A stretch of 64,000 bases of DNA from Anas platyrhynchos (taxonomy: Eukaryota; Chordata; Aves; Anseriformes; Anatidae), in NCBI RefSeq assembly GCF_047663525.1, contig NC_092612.1, forward strand, positions 1,397,501-1,461,500. The letters run 5' to 3'. Of the stretch, positions 8,427-18,379 are shown piece after piece. The translations under genes were made by a program, and so were the position numbers. Below the pieces are notes generated by a model. That model ran no database searches, was not told the origin of the DNA, and saw only the letters and a list, made by a program, of their open reading frames with translations. Within the stretch, counting starts at the first letter, position 1; each line of letters starts with the position of its first letter.

Positions 8427-11400
8427 CTAGGGGAGAGGAAAACCGGGCTGGCATCGGCCCCACTGTCCGTCCGTTCCCCCATTGCCCTCCCCGCTGTCCC
8501 CAAATTGTCCCCGTTACTCAACTCTCTACCGGCGGCCCCTCGTGCACGCCGTGGGTGTGCGGCATGGCCAGGCTCCTCCCGCGGTGGCACATGGCGGCCG
8601 GGCTCCCTTCCTCGATGTCCTGCAGCCACCCGCTACTGGGGACGGGACAGCAGTGTCAGCACCGAGGTCCCCACCCCAAACCCGTGTCCATCCCCCCCCT
8701 GTGGCCGTCCCCAGGCTCACTTGTCCCCGCTGGCAGCCCGGGTGGGTTGGCAGGAGCTGCGGGCGATGTGCCAGGCGCAGTAGGGGTCTCGTGCCAGCAC
8801 GCACTCGGCGCAGCTCCGGTGCTGGCTGCAGTTGGCCAGGGGCACTTGGAGGATGCCGCCGGAGTAGCCGATGTAGAGGATGCCCTGGGGAGGGAGCAGC
8901 GTGGGCCTGAGATGTGGCTTGGCCGGGTCCCTGTCCTGATCCCATCCCTGTCCCTGTTCCTATCCCCATCGCCATCCCTGTCCCCGTTCCTAAACCCTGT
9001 CTCTTTCACTGTTCCCATTTCCAGCCCTGTCCCATTCCCCTCCCCATTCCCTCCCCTTCCCATTCCCATCCCCATCCCCATCTCCATCCCCATTCCCATC
9101 CCTGTCCCCATCCTCTGTCCTTCTCCCTGTCCCCATCCCCATCCCCATCCCCATCCCATCTCATCCCCATCCCCATCCCCATCCCCATCCCCATCCCCAT
9201 CCCCATCCCCATCCCCATCCCCATCCCCATCCCCATCCCCATCCCATCTCATCCCCATCCCCATCCCCATCCCCATCCCCATCCCATCTCATCCCCATCC
9301 CCATCCCCATCCCCATTCCCATCCCCATCCCATCCCCATCCCCATCCCATCCCATCCCATCCCATCCCATCCCATCCCATCCCCATCCTCATCCCTCTCC
9401 CTATCCCCATCCCTGTCCCCATTCCCATCCCTCTCCCTGTCCCTGTCCCCGTCCCCGTCCCCGTCCCCATCCCCGTCCCCATCCCCTACCTTCCCCGGGG
9501 CCAGCAGCAGGTTCTTCACCGGCTCCGCCGTGCCGAAGAGCTGGATGCTCTCCACGATGTGTGTGCCCGCAGGCAGCTCCACCGCCTTGTGCAGGAAACC
9601 CTCCTCTGTCGGGGTACAGGGGGGGGTCACCGTGGGGGCCGTCTCCGACCCCAAAAGTGGTGACCGGGGCAGCACAGGGCGGGCGAGCGGGCTCCCCGTG
9701 CACAAACCCACCGGTAGCCAGGAACATGACCCGGTACATGGTCCCCAAAATGCCGGGGGTCTCGTCCACCGCGATGCGCGTGTATTTGACGTCCGTCTTC
9801 ACCAGCAGCGGCCGCCCCTGGGTGGGGGCCACCTTCCCGTCCATCAGGAAATGATCCTTCATGAAGGTCAGGGCTTTATCCGAGGAGGGGCCCATGGAAC
9901 ACTGCAGAGGAGAAGAGTTGGTTGGGGAAACCGAGGCACGGCCACCAGTACGGGCGCACTGGGATGAACTGGGAAATCGGGGAGGTGTCGTCCCAGGGCA
10001 GGAGGCACTCACACTCCCGGGGCGGGGGCTGATGTGGGGGCCGCTGTAGACGGTCCAGCGGGAGCTCTCCTTGTTCAGCTCCTTGTACTTGCCCTCGAAG
10101 ACCTCCTCCAGAGCCTCCTGGCTGTAGACGCAGACGGCCGCGCTGCCCGCCCTGCCCGCTTGCCTGTGGGGACAGCAAAATGCCCGCGGTGCTGAGGACA
10201 CGGATCCCCGGCACCCCCCTTCCCACGGCACCCATGGGTGCTGGGGGCTCACCACTGCGAGGTGAAGACGGCGTAAAAATCGGCGCCGCCGCTGCCGTCG
10301 CGGCGGGGCAGGGCGAAGGCGTGGTGGATGACGTTGAAGGGGAAGCGGCCGGGCTGCGAGCACACCAGCTGCGCCTTCAGGAACGTCGTCCACTTCTTCT
10401 GCAGCACCTTGTCCCCCCCGACGTCGCTCTGCGGGAGCGGGGTGGGCGCTCAGATTTTTTTTTTTGGGGGGGTGGAGAGGGGTGTAGGCATCCCCGCTCG
10501 CCCCAATCCTTGCTCGGATTTTGGGGAGGAGGGCGGGGAGGGGTGCAGGGGTCCCCGCTCGCCCCAATCCTCGTCCCACCTTGCAGACCCGGGCCACCCG
10601 CGGCACCAGGAGCCTCTCGAAGAAGTCAAACTCGTCGGCGGTCTCCTCGAAGAAGAAGTAGACTTTGTCGTCATTGGGGATGCTGAAGGAAGCCACGAAG
10701 GCGGCGTCGGCTGCGGGGCACGGCCAGGAGTGAGGTGCTTGATGAGGGGGGTCCCTCAGGCCCTCCCCAGCGCTTTGGGGATTGATGGGGATGTGGTGGG
10801 GACCCTGCAGGATCCAGCTCCTCGCTCACCCGAGAGCCAGCGGAGGAAGGCGTCCGTCTTGAGCAGCGTGCGGCTGCCCAGCGAGCGGGAGATGATGGGC
10901 TCGTTGCCCTGGAAGTTGTTCATGGTGCCGGCGTAGAGCTCGCCATCTGCTCGGGGACGGGCACGGGGGTGAGCGGGCACCGGGGCGACCCCCTCCCACC
11001 CACGGATCCCCCTCAGCCCTCCCCGGGGGACCATGCTGGGGGGCTGCCAAAGCCCGTACTCACCCACCAGCAGGGCCGTGTAGGTGTGCTGGGGGTCGAA
11101 GGGGCACTGGCCCTTCCCGTCCAGGAAAGGTTGGCTTTTGCCGCTGGACACCAGCGTGAAGTTCTCCAGGTGCTGTGGAAAAGGGAGGAAAAACCTTTTT
11201 TTAGAGTGAAAACGAAGCCAAAACCTGCAAAAATCCGGCTGCAGGAGCTCTACGGACTGCGGAGGGGCTCCAAGAGCAGGGAAACAGAAGCAGGAGGGGT
11301 GGCAGGACCAGGAATTGGGGTTCTGTTGCCCAAATCGGACCCGGCAGGGGCAAATCCTACCAATGGTTTTGGCACCAAGAGCGCAGGACCCATGGCGCTG

Positions 11401-13142
11401 TGTCACGGTGGTGGGGGGCACCCAGCGTCCCCCCTCCCCAGCCCCGGGGGCACTCACGATGTAGGTGCAGGCCGGGCTGAAGGCGTAGGTGCCGCAGACG
11501 TAGAGGTGGGTCTGGTTCAGGGCCACCAGCACCCGGATGAAATTGAAGCACTCGGTCTGCACGGGGGGAAAAAGAGCAGAAAGGGGTGACGATGCCGAGA
11601 GTCCCTGCATCCCAATTCCTCCCCCCGCCCCCGGGTCACCCCGCGGTGTTCCTCACCTCCCGGCTCTTTTTCTTGAAAGCACACTCCGAGGTTTTCTCAG
11701 CTGTGGGGCCCCACGTTATCTGGGGAGGGAATTGAGAGGGTCCGGAGCTGCCACGCAAGCAGGGAGCCCGGCCACGGTTTCCCAGCCCGAGCAGGGAAAC
11801 TGAGGCACGGCAGGGCTTTTGGGGGGGGGGCACCCCTCCACCCTTCTGCTCACCGAAGCTTTGGCATGGATGGTGCCCGGGGCGCCCACGGCCAGCGCCA
11901 GCACCCTGTCCCGAGCCCCCACGTACAGCTCCTCCTCGCCCTCGCCCAGGAGGAAGATGTCGTAGTGGGAGACGTTCTCCTGGCTGAAGCGGGTCAGGAT
12001 CCTCCGGGGGTCTCCTGGCAGGGGGTAAAACGAGCTGAGGGGACGCCGAGGAGGCGAACAAACACCCCGGCGCCGCCGTCGGCCCGGATGGATGCGGTGA
12101 CAGCAGCTTCTTCCCCCGGCCCACGCTGTGCTGTGCCCACTTCCCTCTGTGGGTCCCCGCTTCCCCTCCTCGTCCCCAGCCAGGCCCTGCAGCAGAAGCC
12201 GGCGTCACCGCACCGCGAGGGCCCTAAAGCCCGTGCCCTCAGAAGCTGCTTTGCTGCCCCGAAAGATTTGGGGTGTTTTTGGTTTTTTTTCCCTGCAGGG
12301 TGCAGGGTTTTGCCCCTGCTGCTGCAGGGGGCAGCGCCTGCGGGGCCGGCTGTGGGGTGAGTGGGGTGGCTGGGGGGCTTCCCAAAATCCCCGCGGTGTC
12401 GCCACGGGCAGCCGGGCTCCGCAGGCTGCAGTTTGCCAGCGAAACGGGGAAAGAGAAAAGGGAGATTTTACAGTTCTCCAAATGGCTGCGTGGGGAAGTG
12501 GAAGTGGCAGCTCAAGCAGGAGATGGCTGCGGGGTGCAGACCTCCGCCACGCCGCCGACCTGCAAGTGGCCCGGACACCTCCAGCACCTGCCTGTGCCAA
12601 AAAATCCCTACAGACACGGGCAGGGCACGAGGATCCTACTGACCCCTCGTTGGCTCCATCACACCCCAGAGGCAGAAGATGCCCTGGACGGGGTGGCCCT
12701 GAGCAGATCCCCGGCTGCCAGGTGGGTGCTAAAAGCCCTCTGCCAGAATTTGGGTGGCCGCCAGCCTCACCCCACGTGCCCCACGCTTCAGCCCTGCAGC
12801 CGTCTGCATCACCGGGCTGCCTCCCCTCCCAGCCCCACAGCCATGGCCCCACATCCCTGGCCCCACAGAAGGCGAGGGAGAGGTCTGACGAGCCGGGGAC
12901 CGGCCGCCACCCATGGGTGCCCAACACCAGCCGCCTCCTCCCAGGGCACGGAGGCGCTCCCAAGCCCGTGCTCCCCGCTCCCAAGCCATTTTGTCCCCGT
13001 CCCCATCCCCTCCACCGGTTTCTCCCCTCTCCGTGCCCCCCCACTCACCGCTGGGGAAGGCGACGCGGGGCAGGGGCTCGGCGCAGAGCATGGCGGCTGG
13101 CACCACCACGCCGCAGAGCAGGCGGAGGGCGGCTGTGGGCAT
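7828..13142 (-). CDS. SEMA4A: SEMA4A, class 4 transmembrane semaphorin
   Basis: Fourteen coding exons give about 760 aa (human about 761). Class 4 semaphorins signal through plexins; mammalian SEMA4A acts in T-cell co-stimulation, angiogenesis control and photoreceptor support. A signal peptide spans about 1-21 and is followed by a sema domain to about 470. The sema domain contains the family stretches [24 protein letters not shown] and [22 protein letters not shown] domain starts at Cys488 ([11 protein letters not shown]). An Ig-like C2 domain has Cys575, Trp586 and Cys618. The membrane segment is about 669-691. The cytoplasmic tail of about 69 residues carries KVQGC and EKAPL, which mark SEMA4A rather than other class 4 members. 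Putative N-glycosylation sites include NVS, NFT, NQT and NHT. Every intron phase matches except at the PSI-Ig junction. Position between SLC25A44 and LMNA agrees with human synteny. Confidence 0.95.
8523..8635 (-). CDS. SEMA4A: SEMA4A coding exon 13 (PSI-Ig linker), 3' end uncertain
   Basis: The acceptor CCCCAG|T at 8635 joins exon 12 as Asn. The exon encodes [19 protein letters not shown] and onward to HEGPP. The best-looking donor, CCG|GTAGAG (exon end 8530), is phase 0, but the next exon needs phase 1. A|GTTGAG (exon end 8523) keeps the frame but is a poor donor. The end given here is the in-frame choice. Confidence 0.7.
8721..8884 (-). CDS. SEMA4A: SEMA4A coding exon 12 (PSI domain)
   Basis: The exon is 164 nt, phase 0 to 2. 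It encodes [20 protein letters not shown] and then the cysteine-rich PSI core [14 protein letters not shown]. Confidence 0.95.
8931..9487. repeat. (CCCCAT)n hexanucleotide satellite in SEMA4A intron 11
   Basis: About 550 bp of CCCCAT/CCCAT/CTCAT repeats nearly fill the intron between exons 11 and 12. The minus strand, sense to SEMA4A, reads GGGGAT repeated and can form G-quadruplexes. The long Pro-Ile and Gly-Met-Asp open frames here are composition artefacts. Confidence 0.97.
9490..9605 (-). CDS. SEMA4A: SEMA4A coding exon 11
   Basis: The exon is 116 nt, phase 1 to 0. It encodes [12 protein letters not shown] and [19 protein letters not shown]. The donor AAG|GTAGGG opens directly into a hexanucleotide repeat in the intron. 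Confidence 0.94.
9712..9901 (-). CDS. SEMA4A: SEMA4A coding exon 10
   Basis: The exon is 190 nt, phase 0 to 1. It encodes [20 protein letters not shown] and ends VMFLAT, the last part of the sema propeller. Confidence 0.95.
10013..10163 (-). CDS. SEMA4A: SEMA4A coding exon 9
   Basis: The exon is 151 nt, phase 2 to 0. It encodes [20 protein letters not shown] and ends with PRPGS before the donor AGT|GTGAGT. Confidence 0.93.
10253..10428 (-). CDS. SEMA4A: SEMA4A coding exon 8
   Basis: The exon is 176 nt, phase 0 to 2. It encodes [20 protein letters not shown] through DFYAVFTSQ. The split Trp codon joins exon 9. Confidence 0.95.
10580..10710 (-). CDS. SEMA4A: SEMA4A coding exon 7
   Basis: The exon is 131 nt, phase 1 to 0. 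It encodes [11 protein letters not shown] and [19 protein letters not shown], then VPRVARVCK, the semaphorin signature region. The donor is AAG|GTGGGA. Confidence 0.95.
10830..10946 (-). CDS. SEMA4A: SEMA4A coding exon 6
   Basis: The exon is 117 nt, phase 1 to 1. It encodes [20 protein letters not shown] and [11 protein letters not shown], conserved semaphorin blocks. Confidence 0.95.
11064..11172 (-). CDS. SEMA4A: SEMA4A coding exon 5
   Basis: The exon is 109 nt, phase 0 to 1. It encodes [18 protein letters not shown]. The donor is GG|GTGAGT and the acceptor CCACAG. Confidence 0.93.
11458..11556 (-). CDS. SEMA4A: SEMA4A coding exon 4
   Basis: The exon is 99 nt (33 codons), phase 0/0. It encodes [10 protein letters not shown] and [13 protein letters not shown], a highly conserved part of the sema beta-propeller. 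Confidence 0.95.
11657..11719 (-). CDS. SEMA4A: SEMA4A coding exon 3
   Basis: The exon is 63 nt (21 codons), phase 0 at both ends. It encodes the semaphorin stretch [11 protein letters not shown]. The donor is GAG|GTGAGG. Confidence 0.93.
11854..12014 (-). CDS. SEMA4A: SEMA4A coding exon 2
   Basis: The exon is 161 nt, starts in phase 1 and ends in phase 0. It encodes residues 33-85 at the start of the sema domain, including [20 protein letters not shown]. The donor is TCG|GTGAGC. Confidence 0.93.
12015..13048 (-). other. SEMA4A: SEMA4A intron between coding exons 1 and 2
   Basis: This is a GT-AG intron of about 1.0 kb. No separate gene or clear repeat is visible in it; chance open frames only. 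Confidence 0.85.
13049..13142 (-). CDS. SEMA4A: SEMA4A coding exon 1 (signal peptide)
   Basis: The exon has 94 coding nt from the ATG at 13142. The donor G|GTGAGT leaves one base. It encodes a hydrophobic signal sequence with [14 protein letters not shown]. 5'UTR in the same exon extends to an acceptor (TTCCCACAG) at 13190. Confidence 0.9.
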
Positions 13143-14193
13143 GGCGGGGGGCGGCAGGCTCGCGCCCCTCGGGGGCCCCGGCACCGTCCCTGTGGGAAGG
13201 GTGAGGGTTAGGGAGCCGCAGGAGGGTTGTGCGTGCGTGTCCCCCCCCCTCTACCCCGACGAGGCGAGCGGAAACGAGCCAGGGCTCAGAGCGGGGAGGG
13301 GTTGGGGGGGGGCCCCAGCGCATCGAGCTGTGCACGGCCTCAGATGTGGGCGAGAGCTTCCCCCCCTGCCACCGCAGCCCCAACGACGGCGGCGCCGGGC
13401 CCCTCGCACGGCAAATCCTCAGCACGGGGGTGTCCGGATGCACCTGCCTCGAGCCCCGGGGACCCCGTCCTGTCCCGTCCCTCCGTGCTGGCCCCAAAAA
13501 TAGAGGAGAAAGCGCTCAGCCGCCCCCCCCTTCCCCTCCTCCCCATCCCTCGCAGCTCTTTTTGCAGCTCTTGCTGGAAACACCGGGGGTAGAGCGATGC
13601 CTCAAGAGCCGTTCAGTCCCCGGGACCCATCACGGGTGTCCCCAACGAGTGACATTTACCTCTCCGACGGCGAGGACAGAGCCAGCTCACCTCTGCCCCT
13701 GCAGCATCGGTGCCCAGCGGGTGCCAGGCCCCGGGGGGCTGCGGCTGGGAGACCCCCGCGGGTCCATGCCCAGCACCCGGCCGCGGTCCGGCCGAGCTGC
13801 CAGGCTCCGAGCCCGGCTCGTGGCGGGGCTCGTGGTGGCCCAGCCCAGCCCAGCGTGGCCCCGCCAGGGCCTCTGGGAACCAGAAAGTCCTGCTGGAAGA
13901 GGACGAGCCTCAGCAGGTTGGGGACGCAGGCGCCTGCTCCCCGCCTCGCCTTCGCGTCTTCCCCCCCCCCAAGGAAGGCAGCGAAGCCTAGTGGAGGGAG
14001 TTGGGATGGGAGCTGGGGTGCTTCCCGCTATGAATTGGGGATGAAGTGGGGGGATTTGGGGTGCCTGGACACACGGGATCCCTTTCTGGCTCTGGGGAGG
14101 CCTTTAGGGTTAGAGCCAAGTGATGGCGCCTGCCTGAGGGTGTGGGTCAGTGCTAGGCCTGAGCATCGTCCTGTGGAGCTGAAAACAGACTGT

Positions 14194-14660
14194 GGGGCCA
14201 AGCATCACCCCACAGGCAGTCCTATGGGGCCAAGCATCACCCCACAGGCAGTCCTATGGGGCTGAACATCACCTCACAGTCAATCCTATGGGGCCAAACA
14301 TCACCCCACAAGCAGTCCTATGGGGCCAAGCATCACCCCACAGTCTGTCTTATGGGGCCGAGCATCACCCCACAGGCAGTCCTATGGGGCCAAACATCAC
14401 CCCACAGGCAGTCCTATGGGGCCAAGCATCACCCCAAGGGCAGTCCTATGGGGCTGAACATCACCTCACAATCAATCCTATGGGGCCAAGCATCACCCCA
14501 CAGTCTGTCTTATGGGGCCGAGCATCACCCCACAGGCAGTCCTATGGGGCCGAGCATCACCCCACAGGCAGTCCTATGGGGCTGAACATCACCTCACAGT
14601 CAATCCTATGGGGCCAAACATCACCCCACAAGCAGTCCGGCCACCCCACAAGCAGTCTGG
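14194..14660. repeat. 32-bp minisatellite between SEMA4A and LMNA
   Basis: About 13-14 copies of a 32-bp unit occur, containing CAGTCCTATGGGG and AAGCATCACCCCACA. Variant units with CTGAACATCACCTCACA recur at about 14259, 14450 and 14579, showing multi-unit duplications. Two short partial copies follow at the 3' end. The period is not a multiple of three, so the repeat reads open in several frames. Confidence 0.97.
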
Positions 14661-17600
14661 CCACCCCACTGGCTCCGTTCTCCAACCCTAATTTCTCTAG
14701 GATGGCTGCGGGTCAGAAACCCACCAGATCCAGACACCCTCACACCACACCTTCACCCACACCCCATTTAGGATGAGGTGAGGGGACAACCCCGGCCTCC
14801 TGTCCTCACCCCGTCCCCACCGGGGCCTCCCTACCTGCCTCCCCCGGCGCCGCCATCTGCCCGTTGTGCCACCAAGCCCCGGGGCGGGCAGCTCCGTCCC
14901 CGCCACCTTGCTTGGCCGGAACAGAAAGCTCCTTGTGAGCACAGAAATTGGGTTATTCTGCCCCGGATTTCCCACTTGGCTGACGTTTGGCTGAGAAACG
15001 GGGGCTGCACAGAGCCTCGGCCCGGCCACATTGTTCTGCCCTGGGCCGGAGCCACCGTGGGCTTGGAGGAGGAGGAGGAGGATGGGTGGGAACGGGAGCA
15101 GCGGCTCCAGGGCAAGGCTGGAGGCTGAGGGGGGGTCCCGACGGGGCTGGGGAGCCCCCACAGAGCCTCCCCAGTTAGGCTACTGGAGCCTTACTGGGAG
15201 CCAAACCCTGGCCCAGCACCGTCTCCCCTCTGGATCTCCCAAACTAAAGTTTTGGTGCACACAGGGGGCTCTGTTACAGCCCCCCCTCCCCACACACACG
15301 TGGGAATTGGCACAGGGAAATGGGAGCCCCCCCCCAGGGCCTCATAGCATCAGGGGGGGGTTCAATTTTTCCCTGTTTCCTTCAAGTTTCACCCCGGTGG
15401 CACCGCGGGGACTCGGTGTCCCCTCCCAGCCGCTCTCCACATTCATTGCGTGCCCTAACGGGTGGGGGGGGGACACACACAACACCCACGCGTCCCGCTG
15501 GCAAAATTAAGTTTGACTTTAACCCATTCTGTGGCAAATTGGGTGGTGGGAAGCAGGGGGGGTTTAGGGGAGGACATGGGAGAAATCCAAAGGGGTGCGG
15601 GGGAGGGATGTGAGGAGGGGGGGACAAAAAGGGAGGCGGCCGTGGTGGGGTATAGGAGGGATTTTGGGGGGGTTTACGCAAGGGGGGATGCAGGGGGGGG
15701 GATGCAGAGGGGAGGGGGGAGGAAGAAAAATGGGCTGTGGCAGGGGAGGGGTGTGGGAATGCCCCGCTTGGCCCCAGGACCTCAGCCCCTTTGTACAGAG
15801 ACATCTGGGGAGTCCCCAGAGCCCAGCCCCGCCATGGCGACAGCCCCCAGCCCCAGCAATCCCTCACGCGCCCCCCCCTCCTCACCCAACCCACCCCCAA
15901 AATCCCCCAAACCACCCCCAAAAAGGAGCCTGCCCGTCCCCCCCCCCCTCCCCAAAACCTGGGGCCCAAGCACCTCGGTACCGACCTGTGGCAGCGCCCG
16001 CGGGCGAGCGGGCGGCCGGGGGGGGCCTGGCGGGTGCAGCATCCCCCGGTGGGGGGGCTGCTGACGGATCCCCCCCCCCCCCCCTCACGTCTCCATGGCT
16101 ACGGCTTTTCCCTCGGCCGGCCTCACCCGCCGCCGCGCACGGACACACGGACGATGGGGTCCTTGATCCCACCTTGATCCCAGCCCCAAATTTTTTTTGG
16201 GGGGTGCCTGTGGGTGCTGGAGACCCCCACAGGCCCCTCAGGCTCCCGCTGCCCCACAGCACCGGGGTCTGGATGGTGGCACCCCCCCCGTCAAATATCC
16301 CCAGGGATGCAGCCCCCACGTCCCCCCCGGCCACCTTCCCCTGGCTTCGGGGTGCCCGGAGCCCCCCATGGGATCCCCCTGCTGCTGCCCACCCTTGGGG
16401 ATTTCTTCCCCAGCCCGTTGTGGGGCTGTGACCCTACAATTTTTTTTCCTTAAATTATTTTTTTTATGCCCCCCCCCAGCTCAGCCCTGCCAAGCAGGGA
16501 GGTGGAGGAAGGGGGAAATTGCACAACGGGGCACCCCGGATGCGTGCCACAAACCCCGTGCCGGTGTGTCCCCCCCCCCCCCAGGCATTGAGCCAGGATG
16601 AACCCACACGGCGATTCCAGCCCCTGCCCACCCCAAAACGGGGATTTCTGCCCCCTTCTAGGGCTGGGGAGCTGATCTGGGGGTCCTGTCCCTCGTTCTC
16701 CCCCCCCCACCGCCCTCCTTTTCCACTGCCCTGCTTCCCACGGGGCTTGGGAGCTTGGAGCTTTCTCCTGGGTGTCCTAAGGAGCTTGTCTCTCGTGCCT
16801 GCCCGCCCGCCGGCACCGGGGGCTTAGCCAAAGCCCGCTGCGGGGAGCCAGAGCTGCCCCAAACCTTTGGGGTCGGGGTGGGGTACCCCCCAACCCAGCC
16901 TGGCTCTCCCCACGCTGCCCCCGATGCGCCCTGCGCTGGGCAGCAGCACCTTGGGGTGAGACCTTGGGGGGTGGCAGCGTGAGCAAGCTCCCACCTTAAC
17001 CCCCCCCCCAATGGGATTAGCGGGGAGGCCTGACCTTAATCCCCCCGGGCACGCAGGGGGCTGGATGGGGCTGCTGGGGGACTTGTGGGGCCCCAGGAAC
17101 CCGCTGAGATGAGCCCCGGGTGGGCAAACCCTGGTGGCTCCCAAGTATCAGGGTCAGTCCTGGCTCTGTCCCCAGCTGGGTGCTTGGTCCGGGGACCCCA
17201 ATACCTGAGGGTTCCCCCCCCCCCAAGCACCCTTGTGTGTGGTGCCCATGGGGATGTGCACGGTCCCAAGGGGTCAGGCACGGGTTCCATGGGCCACGTG
17301 AGGTCCCCAGGGCACCGATGGTGACAAAGGGCACTGAGCAACGCCGCCAGCTCAGCCCTTCCCGTACAGGACTCTGGGGTCCTCTATGGGGTTTTGGGGG
17401 GCACCGGGACATCTCCTACTGCTCCCAGATGGGATCACAGCCAGGATGGAGCACGAGGTCCCCGCAGCGTGTCCGGATTCACCCCATATCCAAAAGTGTG
17501 CAGCCTCGTGATTTTTGGGGTGCTGAGCTTGGGTGGGTTCCCACCTTGTGGGACACAGCACAACTCCTAGGCACCTCCAATTTTGGGGTTCACCCCCCCC

Positions 17601-18375
17601 AGGGGTGCAGTGTGGGTGTCCCCAAGCCTCCAGCACGCCGGGTGCCCTGCTGACATGGGGTCAGGCACGTGGTGGTGCTGGCACCAGAGCCAAAATGTGC
17701 CCAGCCACCCCAAAAGTACGGAGAGCACCTGACCCCGAGCCCCCCACCGCAATCCCTCCTCCTGGGGGGCTGTGTGTGTGTGTGGGGGGTGGAGATGCCT
17801 TGTGTGCCCCCACAAATTGGCACAAAATTGCACGCACCAAAGCCACATCAGCTCCCCCTGTCCTCAGCCCTGCTCGCACCCGATTTTTGGGGGTGATGGG
17901 ACCCCGACACGGCCAGGAGGCCCCATGCCCAAGCCCCTGGTTGCGCACTGGTGTTGTGGGGGGGGGTGTTTGTCTTGTAGGGTGGGGGTGGGCACGCCGG
18001 GCACCTACCTGGCTGTGCCTGCGCCCCGGCCGCCCGCCGGTGCTCGCTCACATCGCGGCTCCCCGGTGCCCGTGTCCAGCAAAGCCGATTACGCGCCGGC
18101 TTTGCAGCTCTCCCCTTTCCCCAGCGCCCCTCCTACCCGGCCACGGTGCCTGGCACGGCCCCCCCCGGGTCGGGGGGAGCAAATTGCAGCCCCCTCCATC
18201 CCCACATCAGGGGAGCATCTGTCCCCAGAGTCCCTGGGGGAGGCAACCCCTGATCCCGCAGCCTCTTGAACCTCAATCCCCTGGCTCTGCAGTGGGAGGA
18301 GGGCTCCTGGCTGTCCCCCCCCCACAGCATCACACCCCGGACCCCCCCATTTCCTGACGGCAATGACAACAGCAC
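14661..18375. other. SEMA4A-LMNA intergenic region / SEMA4A upstream region
   Basis: No gene is supported here. Besides 14835, two further minus-strand donor-like sites end CpG-rich blocks and could mark non-coding SEMA4A first exons: GGCGG|GTGAGG at 16127 and GCCAG|GTAGGT at 18009. Long C and G homopolymers are frequent. Choosing between the sites needs transcript data. Confidence 0.4.
14835..14856 (-). CDS. SEMA4A: Candidate alternative first coding exon of SEMA4A
   Basis: On the minus strand, an ATG at 14856 in AGATGGCGG context opens seven codons (MAAPGEA). It ends at a good donor, CAG|GTAGGG, leaving one base. Joined to the acceptor at 13190, the frame stays open through the 5'UTR into the signal-peptide ATG, adding a proline-rich extension of about 24 residues. 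It may simply be 5'UTR. There is no transcript support. Confidence 0.3.
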
Positions 18376-18379
18376 ACAG

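Noticed and set aside
8363-9967. 534-aa plus-strand open frame with Pro-Ile/His-Pro repeats
   Set aside because: It is antisense to SEMA4A exons and driven by the CCCCAT satellite.
14194-14660. CRISPR-like direct repeats
   Set aside because: Units are contiguous 32-bp tandem copies without unique spacers, in vertebrate DNA; this is a minisatellite.
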